A stretch of 6,350 nt of DNA from Limnochordia bacterium (GTDB lineage Bacteria > Bacillota > Limnochordia > Darwinibacteriales > SLO01). Both the position numbers and the translations under genes were made by a program. Below the pieces are notes generated by a model that worked only from the letters and a program-made list of their open reading frames with translations, had not been told where the DNA came from and searched no databases. Positions 1 through 4,738 of this stretch are shown here, in pieces (position 1 is the first letter of the stretch; the number at the start of each line of letters is the position of its first letter). The DNA is taken from contig SLOG01000191.1 in assembly GCA_007132635.1 (NCBI GenBank), positions 1 to 6,350 on the forward strand. The letters are read 5' to 3'.

Positions 1-7
1 AGGTCTG

Positions 8-135
8 CTAGAAGGCAGTTGATTTTCTCGATTTTGACGAGTGCCGGTTCACCTCGTTTACCTTAAATACCAGGTAAACGAGGTGCTGTGATGCCCTCGT
101 CCGTGGAAAAGCGGAGAAAATCAACGCCTTCCTAG
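8..135. repeat. Long imperfect palindrome, MITE-like inverted-repeat element
   Basis: The two halves pair over nearly the whole length. An outer stem joins 8-30 to 112-135 (about 22 bp with three single-base bulges: A17, G113, C132). A middle stem joins 32-44 to 93-110 (TTTT/AAAA, GACGAG/CTCGTC and GC/GC, with a 5-nt bulge and one mismatch). A perfect 13-bp inner stem joins 51-63 to 72-84 around an 8-nt loop. The outer ends read GAAGGC from 11 and GCCTTCC to 132, and both are flanked by TA (9-10 and 133-134). That is the target-site pattern of IS630/Tc1-mariner elements and their MITEs. There is no room for a transposase. It could instead be a REP-like or mRNA 3'-end hairpin; no U-tract follows the inner stem on the minus strand, so it is a poor classical terminator. 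The palindrome is certain; the mobile origin is inference. Confidence 0.7.
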
Positions 136-827
136 TTTGGAATTCTCACTCGTTTTTCCACCAGCGATAGGGTACGGGTAAACAAAAGCGTCAGCAGGAA
201 ATAAATCAGGCCGATTATTAGGTACGTCAGTAGCGCCTGGTGAGTGCGAGCGACGACGTACTGCCCGCGCCGCATCAGTTCAGCCAATCCCAATACATAG
301 GCAAGAGATGAGTCTTTAAGAACTATGGCTGCTTCATTGGACCAGTAGGGGAGCGCCCGTCTCAGCGCCTGTGGCAGTACGACTGTCAAAACTCCCTGCG
401 GCCCCGTCATCCCCAAGGCACGGGCCGCTTCACTTTGGCCCCGCTCGATCGACTGAATCCCAGCCCGGAATATACCCTCTTGATACGCACTCGAATGTAT
501 GCTGAGCGCCAAAACCATCGATATGTAGACCGAAAGATCAAAGAAGTCGGACCCAAGAAAATACAGGAAGAAAAGGATCACCAAGAGCGGCAAACTGCGA
601 ATCGTGCGGCTGTAAAAGGCAGCCGAGCCTCGCACAGGCCACGGCCCATACACCCGGCAGAGAGCCGCCGCCAGACCAATAAAACCACCCAAAAAAAGCG
701 CCAGGAAGGTCACCGATAGGGTCACACCTACTCCCTCAAGAAAATAGGGGACCGCTCGGTAGACTTCGAAAGCCCGATCGCTGAAAAACATCCTATCACC
801 CACTGTGGCAGGCGGGCGAGCAAACAT
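132..827 (-). CDS. Polar amino acid ABC transporter, membrane permease (HisM/GlnP family)
   Basis: Inner-membrane subunit of an amino acid ABC importer, 231 aa from the first ATG. It has the family's hydrophobic layout: a first segment at about 35-57 after PYFLEGVGVTLSVT, the RSLPLLVILFFLYF block at 77-90, the ATPase-docking EAA loop at about 133-152 (EAARALG to VLPQA), KDSSLAYVLGLAEL at 171-184, and a last segment at about 200-217. It lies 20 nt downstream of the binding-protein gene, so the two are surely co-transcribed. The start is uncertain. ATG 827 has GGGTGAG just upstream but sits in the loop of a strong hairpin. ATG 791 (Met13) has GGGTGAT at good spacing and would give a 219-aa protein whose N-terminus matches the family better. 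The TAG stop uses the TA and first G of the palindromic element edge, so the native C-terminus may have differed slightly. The partner ATPase is not in the window. Confidence 0.93.
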   Translation of the reverse strand: MFARPPATVGDRMFFSDRAFEVYRAVPYFLEGVGVTLSVTFLALFLGGFIGLAAALCRVYGPWPVRGSAAFYSRTIRSLPLLVILFFLYFLGSDFFDLSVYISMVLALSIHSSAYQEGIFRAGIQSIERGQSEAARALGMTGPQGVLTVVLPQALRRALPYWSNEAAIVLKDSSLAYVLGLAELMRRGQYVVARTHQALLTYLIIGLIYFLLTLLFTRTLSLVEKRVRIPN

Positions 828-840
828 TCACTCACCCGCC
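811..840 (-). promoter_or_regulatory. Stem-loop between binding-protein and permease genes, over the first permease start
   Basis: Read as minus-strand RNA, GGCGGGUGAG (840-831) pairs over all 10 bp with CUCGCCCGCC (820-811), with one U-G wobble, closing a 10-nt loop. The loop holds ATG 827-825 and the 5' arm holds its GGGTGAG ribosome site. Two readings are possible. It may hide the ATG 827 start and lower permease translation. Or, if ATG 791 is the real start, it is an intergenic hairpin that protects the upstream binding-protein mRNA, which would help produce more binding protein than permease. No U-run follows, so it is not a standard terminator. Confidence 0.6.
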
Positions 841-847
841 GAATATG

Positions 848-1624
848 TTAGTCTTGGTAGACACCTCGCAGCCACGTATCGATCAGCTCGTCGATGAAAC
901 CTTCTTCTCGCAGGTCCGCCAAAACAGAGTTAATCAACGCGACCTCATCATCCGATCCTTTAGGCAGCAGAATACCTGGATTGCCAGCTTCCTCAATGGA
1001 TACCTCTATCGCAACCTCTAACCCAAGGTCCGCAGCCAAGGAGTAGGCAACAGCCAAATCCAGCATAAACGCCTCTACCCGCTGGTTGCGAAGGTCCAAA
1101 CCCGCAACTGTCACGTCGCCATAACGGTTAATCTGCCCCGGCTCGATAAGCCCTTCTTCCACTCGATTGGTCGCCCAATCATCCATAGTAGTGCCAGTTT
1201 GGACAGCAAAATCATACTGCATAAAGTCATCCAAGCTGTGGATTTCTACATCGCTGTCAGGATGAACCAGGATCCCTTGGCGAGACTGATAATAGGAATC
1301 CGTGAAATCCACGCGCTCGCGCCTCTCCGGTGTAGGGCTCATGCTCGCGATGACAGCGTTAACTCGTCCGCGCTCCAAAGCCGCTATCAGGGCACCGAAA
1401 TCCATATCCTGGATCTCCACTGTCCTCCCTAGACGTGCACCGATCTCACGGATCAAGTCCATGTCGAATCCGACGAACTCTCCGGATTCATCGACGCTTT
1501 CAAAAGGAGGGTAGTCGGCAGATGTACCAATGACCCAAGTCTCTTGAGCCAAGCCAACTCCCCCAAACAGAACAACACTCAACAGAACACATACCACTAC
1601 CAGTAAACCGCGTTTTAAGATCAA
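848..1624 (-). CDS. Polar amino acid ABC transporter, periplasmic substrate-binding protein (SBP family 3)
   Basis: Captures an amino acid in the periplasm and delivers it to the permease encoded next; 258 aa, usual family length. Residues 1-26 are a signal peptide (KR, then a hydrophobic run, cleavage probably after GLA at 26); Cys12 lies inside the hydrophobic core and is not a lipobox. The mature part opens with the family's WVIGTSADYPPF. The family signature GFDMDLIREIGARL is at 52-65. T98 and R101 (TPER) match the threonine and arginine that hold the ligand's alpha-carboxylate; GTT at 144-146 and D189 match the second-lobe ligand sites, D189 binding the amino group. Retention of these residues supports an amino acid ligand, but which one is not readable. 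The start is TTG, chosen because GAGGAGGA lies 6 nt upstream and the signal peptide begins there. Confidence 0.94.
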   Translation of the reverse strand: MILKRGLLVVVCVLLSVVLFGGVGLAQETWVIGTSADYPPFESVDESGEFVGFDMDLIREIGARLGRTVEIQDMDFGALIAALERGRVNAVIASMSPTPERRERVDFTDSYYQSRQGILVHPDSDVEIHSLDDFMQYDFAVQTGTTMDDWATNRVEEGLIEPGQINRYGDVTVAGLDLRNQRVEAFMLDLAVAYSLAADLGLEVAIEVSIEEAGNPGILLPKGSDDEVALINSVLADLREEGFIDELIDTWLRGVYQD

Positions 1625-1630
1625 ATCGTA

Positions 1631-1638
1631 TCCTCCTC
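1631..1638 (-). promoter_or_regulatory. Strong Shine-Dalgarno site fixing a TTG start
   Basis: Minus-strand GAGGAGGA, 6 nt before the TTG at 1624-1622. It is the only strong ribosome site near the start of the signal peptide, and no ATG is placed to use it, so it decides the start of the amino acid-binding protein. Confidence 0.8.
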
Positions 1639-1729
1639 AAGGTATAGTTTGCAGCGATGGACATTCCTTATTGTTCCACACCCGTCGTCCCCATTCCTTT
1701 TTTTCTTGCTTGAATCTCCACGCACTAAA

Positions 1730-1750
1730 GGCGCCCGCATACCGGACGCC
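1730..1750 (-). terminator. Possible weak intrinsic terminator after the metF-etfBA operon
   Basis: In minus-strand RNA, GGCGUCCG and CGGGCGCC form an 8-bp GC-rich stem (one U-G wobble) with a 5-nt loop, followed by UUUAG. It lies about 95 nt after the etfA stop and about 105 nt before the next start. The U-run is only three bases, so termination would be weak or partial. The rest of the 219-bp gap (1625-1843) shows no gene, and I found no convincing promoter for the amino acid importer in it, so partial read-through from etfA is possible. Confidence 0.4.
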
Positions 1751-1843
1751 AAAAGGGCTTTTGCGTTTCTCGTGTTCGAGAGTGCTTGGCCACTTCACCA
1801 AACGCCGCGAGATGCCCCTGCCTTCAGAAATGGGGTCAATGAC

Positions 1844-2860
1844 TCATAGTTTGGGTATGGCTCTAATGAGTTCTGGAACAATCTCAAAAAGGTCCCCTAC
1901 AACAGCCACATCCGCCATTTGCATAAGAGGCGTATCGGGGTCCTTATCGATGGCGATGATGAGATCCGAAGACTGCATACCAACCAAATGCTGTATCTGT
2001 CCGGAGATGCCGCAGGCAATATAGACCTTCGTCTGCACCGTCTGCCCTGTTTGTCCCACCTGATGAGCATAGGGGATCCAACCCGCATCAACAGCAGCAC
2101 GGCTGGCACCCACCGCACCGCCTAACCGCGCCGCTAACTGGCGAAGCAGATCAAACCCTTCGCGCCCTTTAACGCCGCGGCCGCCAGCGACAATGACATC
2201 TGCATCGGCCAGATTCACCGCCGTTTCATCACTATGGAAGACCTCAAGGATCTTCTTCAGCTGACGAGTATCGTTCTGATTAAGCGGTTCTGTGATGATC
2301 TCTGCCTGCCTACCCTCCTGAGCGTCCGGAGCTGCCATGACGCGAGGCCGCACCGTGGCCATCTGGGGCCGGTGGTTGGAGCATCGAATCGTGGCCATGA
2401 TATTGCCCCCGAAGGCAGGACGAGTCTGCAAAAGATCCCCTGTGTCCGAATCTATGGCCAAACCCGTACAGTCGGCGGTCAGACCGCAGTTCGTGATGAC
2501 GGCCACTCTCGGAATCAGAGCACGTCCTCGAGTGGTAGCACCGCAGATAAGAATCTCTGGCTTGTGCTTCTCTATCAAACGCACCAGAACCTCAGCCTCA
2601 ACTTCATCGACAAAATCTGTCAGTTGGGGATCATCGACAACCACTACGCGATCAGCACCAAAAGCCGCCAACGATCCGGCCTGTTCGGTCACGCCCGATC
2701 CCATGACCACGGCCCAAACCTCACTACCTCGAGCATCAGCCAGCTCACGGGCAGCGCCCAGAAGCTCGTGGGTCACCGCTTCGATATTCCCCGCAAGGAC
2801 TTCCGCAACCACCCACACGTTCTTATACGCAGATCGTTCTATATCCGTTAAGGTAATCAT
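1844..2860 (-). CDS. etfA: Electron transfer flavoprotein, alpha subunit
   Basis: Soluble FAD-binding subunit of the EtfAB heterodimer, which passes electrons between flavin dehydrogenases and other carriers; 338 aa, normal for forms without an added ferredoxin domain. The N-terminal domain (about 1-200) opens with YKNVWVVAE and carries ATTRGR at 108-113, GLTADCTGL at 126-134 and RPAFGGNIMATI at 147-158. The C-terminal FAD domain has GASRAAVDAGW at 251-261, VGQTG at 268-272 and GISGQIQH at 284-291. The family signature usually ends in an asparagine (AIN); here the residue is D305 (AIDKDP). The RPAFGGN block with the TADCTGL segment is the pattern I associate with Etfs of the bifurcating group, but this is recall, not a computed classification. 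It follows etfB by 18 nt, with AAGGAGA before its ATG. The unusual neighbour is a MetF-like gene rather than an acyl-CoA dehydrogenase. Confidence 0.95.
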   Translation of the reverse strand: MITLTDIERSAYKNVWVVAEVLAGNIEAVTHELLGAARELADARGSEVWAVVMGSGVTEQAGSLAAFGADRVVVVDDPQLTDFVDEVEAEVLVRLIEKHKPEILICGATTRGRALIPRVAVITNCGLTADCTGLAIDSDTGDLLQTRPAFGGNIMATIRCSNHRPQMATVRPRVMAAPDAQEGRQAEIITEPLNQNDTRQLKKILEVFHSDETAVNLADADVIVAGGRGVKGREGFDLLRQLAARLGGAVGASRAAVDAGWIPYAHQVGQTGQTVQTKVYIACGISGQIQHLVGMQSSDLIIAIDKDPDTPLMQMADVAVVGDLFEIVPELIRAIPKL

Positions 2861-2878
2861 AGCATTCTCCTTCGATCC

Positions 2879-3667
2879 CTAGACTATGCTCCGGAGGCGC
2901 AGCTCGTGCAGCAGAGCGTTTGCACACTCTTCTGGCGAGCCTTCAATTCGTTTCGTCGACGAGGAGCGAGGCGGCGGCGGCTGGGTCTTAACCACTCGAG
3001 TCGGCGAACCGTCCAGCCCTAACCGCTCAACATCGGCGCCAATGTCTGCTGGCTTCCATACGGGAATGTCGATCTTCAAGGATGCTAGCCGGCCTTTCAG
3101 TGTAGGCACACGAGGGGTGTTGATGCCCTTTACCACTGTCATGACCGCTGGAAACGGCACTTCGCAGACATCGTAACCATCTTCATGCATACGCTTGACC
3201 GTCATGCCCGCGTCCTGCACTTCATCCACAGCCATCACGTAGGTCGCCTGCATCCAATCCAGGTGGGCAGCAATGCCTGGCCCAACCTGGGCTGTGTCGC
3301 CGTCAACTGCTTGCTTGCCACATAGTACTAGATCAACACCGCCGATAGTATCGATGGCCCGGGAAAGCGCGTAGCTGGTAGCCCATGTGTCCGATCCACC
3401 GTAAGCTCTATCACTCAGAAGGATGGCGCTATCCACTCCTAAGGAGATGGCTTCCCGCAAGACCGCTTCAGCCTTGGGCGGGCCCATGGACAAAGCGATG
3501 ACCTCCCCGCCGAATTGATCCCGCAGTTGTATGGCTTCTTCCAGCGCGTACGTGTCAAAAGGGTTCAGAATGGCCTTTAATCCTTCTCGAATGATGCGTT
3601 TTGTTTCCGGATCGATTTTGGCATCATTTGTAGCCGGTACCTGCTTGATGCATACGACTATTTTCAT
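2879..3667 (-). CDS. etfB: Electron transfer flavoprotein, beta subunit (bifurcating-type motifs)
   Basis: Partner of EtfA; 262 aa, normal length. It opens with MKIVVCIKQVP and NPFDTYALEEAI (35-46). The nucleotide pocket reads GKQAVDGDTAQVGPGIA at 117-133, with DRAYGGSDTWATSY at 86-99. In ordinary mitochondrial-type EtfB this pocket binds AMP and lacks the DGDTAQVGP form. The form seen here is typical of Etfs that bind a second FAD and carry out flavin-based electron bifurcation (established family knowledge; activity here is inference). The recognition loop that docks partner dehydrogenases is at about 181-206 (GINTPRVPTLKGRLASLK), with L190 in the place of the anchoring leucine. The C-terminus has GLDGSPTRVVKTQPPPP (217-233), then a Ser-rich stretch. 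The start ATG has GGAGGAGG close upstream. It lies 21 nt after the MetF-like gene. Confidence 0.95.
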   Translation of the reverse strand: MKIVVCIKQVPATNDAKIDPETKRIIREGLKAILNPFDTYALEEAIQLRDQFGGEVIALSMGPPKAEAVLREAISLGVDSAILLSDRAYGGSDTWATSYALSRAIDTIGGVDLVLCGKQAVDGDTAQVGPGIAAHLDWMQATYVMAVDEVQDAGMTVKRMHEDGYDVCEVPFPAVMTVVKGINTPRVPTLKGRLASLKIDIPVWKPADIGADVERLGLDGSPTRVVKTQPPPPRSSSTKRIEGSPEECANALLHELRLRSIV

Positions 3668-3688
3668 ATGTCCTCCTCCAGGGCAGTC

Positions 3689-4489
3689 TTACGATACCCA
3701 CGTGTCAGTGATCTTGTCAAACTGCGTCTTGAAGCCCAGGAGCGACAAATACATGCCGCACTGAGGATAGGTCCGGTGAAGCATCTCGAGAGTTGCCATC
3801 GGATCATACGCAGTGTCTTCAGGAATCTCGTAGCCGACCGCATCCGACAAAAGGTGCAGTTTCTTGCTCATCCATGCCTCCAGGACAACAGGAATATCCG
3901 GATAATCAGCCAGCAGCTTGTCAACAACCGCGTTCTTTTCAATGATCGGCTGTGTAATGATAAACTCTGCCCCAGCGTCCAGTTTCCGGTCGAGTTTGGC
4001 AAATTCATGGTCCGCGGGCTCGTAGGGGTTAAACGCGACCCCCATTGTAAAAACATCAGAATACTCGCGTCCAATATACCGCATGAGCTCAACCGAGGTC
4101 ACCGACTCCACGTCTTCAGCACCGACATCGGCGGGCTGCAGTTTGGGAAGACGATCCGAGCCATCTCCGGTGATTGCCAAAAGGTACTGGATGCCCATGG
4201 ATTGGCACGTATTCAAAATGATGTCCAGTTCAACTTTCGTGTGAAACGTGTTAAGGTGGATCATGACCTGTTCAGGCTTAACGGGAAGACTCAGTTCTTC
4301 AATCAGCTCCGTTCCCTGAAAGGCCAGCAGACCCATGGCGTTATCGGTGATGCATGCACAGTAACCATTATCCAGAACGCGGTTATACTTGTTCGCAAAT
4401 CTTTCTAAGTCAGCCTCTAGTTTCTCTGTGTCCTGCTTCGGCGGCAAAACCTCAACATGGTAGATCTTTTTTTGAATGTGACGGCGCAT
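3689..4489 (-). CDS. Methylenetetrahydrofolate reductase-like protein (divergent MetF subfamily)
   Basis: Predicted FAD-dependent TIM-barrel enzyme converting between 5,10-methylene- and 5-methyl-tetrahydrofolate; 266 aa, slightly short for MetF (about 290-300). HVEVLPPK at 11-18 matches the FEFFPP start of MetF, placing E13 at the catalytic glutamate. IHLNTFH (77-83) matches the HLTC region, LLAITGDG (103-110) the flavin-binding RGD/TGD loop with D109, and KLDAGAEFIITQPIIE (169-184) the DAGAN-ITQFFFD block with folate-contacting Q180. The last third is unlike classical MetF: PVVLEAWMSKKLHLLSDAVGYEIPED (200-225) replaces the PGILP region. There is no MetV-like zinc or Fe-S domain, so another protein should supply electrons. 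It is the first gene of an operon with etfB and etfA, making Etf the obvious candidate. AGGAG lies 8 nt before the ATG, downstream of a strong promoter. The fold is fairly sure; direction and exact substrate are not. Confidence 0.83.
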   Translation of the reverse strand: MRRHIQKKIYHVEVLPPKQDTEKLEADLERFANKYNRVLDNGYCACITDNAMGLLAFQGTELIEELSLPVKPEQVMIHLNTFHTKVELDIILNTCQSMGIQYLLAITGDGSDRLPKLQPADVGAEDVESVTSVELMRYIGREYSDVFTMGVAFNPYEPADHEFAKLDRKLDAGAEFIITQPIIEKNAVVDKLLADYPDIPVVLEAWMSKKLHLLSDAVGYEIPEDTAYDPMATLEMLHRTYPQCGMYLSLLGFKTQFDKITDTWVS

Positions 4490-4536
4490 GGCATACTCCT
4501 GTCTTGGTACATATTAGGATCGTGAATCTTTATCAA

Positions 4537-4565
4537 ATTATACCACCGAGCTCCGATGGCTTCAA
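4537..4565 (-). promoter_or_regulatory. Sigma70-type promoter of the metF-like/etfBA operon
   Basis: On the minus strand, TTGAAG (4565-4560) and a perfect TATAAT (4542-4537) are separated by exactly 17 bp, and TGG precedes TATAAT, giving an extended -10. Transcription should begin near 4530, leaving a leader of about 40 nt before the ATG at 4489. The match is close to consensus, so high basal expression is likely unless a repressor acts. Confidence 0.85.
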
Positions 4566-4675
4566 GGGAAACCTTACCACGAATGATATCTCGCAGCCCT
4601 GGCTTTCCAAAATCCGGTAAACACAATAAAGATGAAAAAGAAGGAGGTATTTCGTTTTTGCCGAATATGTTTCTA

Positions 4676-4693
4676 GCGAGAAACGAATCTCGC
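4676..4693 (+). promoter_or_regulatory. Small inverted repeat in the leader of the peptide-binding protein gene
   Basis: GCGAGA (4676-4681) and TCTCGC (4688-4693) are perfect 6-bp inverted repeats around a 6-base loop, about 45 bp before the ATG at 4739. An overlapping alternative pairs TTCGTTT (4651-4657) with AAACGAA (4681-4687). The two pairings exclude each other, so the leader could switch between two folds, or the repeat could be an operator. No U-run follows. I found no convincing plus-strand promoter between 4490 and 4738. Confidence 0.35.
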
Positions 4694-4723
4694 ACGGCAC
4701 AAAGACCATCTTAGACTATCACC

Positions 4724-4730
4724 AAGGAGG
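4724..4730 (+). promoter_or_regulatory. Full Shine-Dalgarno site of the peptide-binding protein gene
   Basis: AAGGAGG, 8 nt before ATG 4739. It fixes the start, which is also where a typical signal peptide begins. The same AAGGAGG motif occurs a second time at 4641-4647 in the leader. Confidence 0.88.
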
Positions 4731-4738
4731 CAAAATCA

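Noticed and set aside
51..84. The perfect 13-bp stem-loop as a classical intrinsic terminator of the amino acid importer operon.
   Set aside because: On the minus strand it is followed by a mixed sequence (GAACCGG), not a U-run, and it forms the core of a larger palindrome with TA-flanked ends.
435..719. Plus-strand open frame rich in Lys/Arg/Gln opposite the permease.
   Set aside because: The charged composition is what results from reading the complement of hydrophobic membrane codons; it is not a gene.
1641..1720. A promoter or riboswitch directly upstream of the amino acid-binding protein gene.
   Set aside because: TATACC close to the ribosome site has no -35 partner at suitable spacing, and I recognise no conserved riboswitch core in the gap.
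1649..2024. Plus-strand open frames crossing the 1625-1843 gap, which might have been a small gene there.
   Set aside because: No ribosome site, no recognisable protein, and they run into antisense etfA sequence.
2234..2851. A 205-codon open frame on the plus strand, antisense to etfA.
   Set aside because: The etfA frame has all conserved blocks; the antisense product is low in recognisable features and rich in His/Ser/Arg, as expected from a shadow frame.
3668..4408. A 246-codon open frame on the plus strand, antisense to the metF-like gene.
   Set aside because: It lies opposite a gene with clear family motifs, its translation shows no recognisable domain, and it is best explained as a shadow of the real frame.
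4604..4632. TTTCCA, 17 bp, TAAAGA as a promoter for the plus-strand peptide transporter operon.
   Set aside because: Only 4 of 6 and 3 of 6 consensus matches, with several other equally weak candidates nearby.
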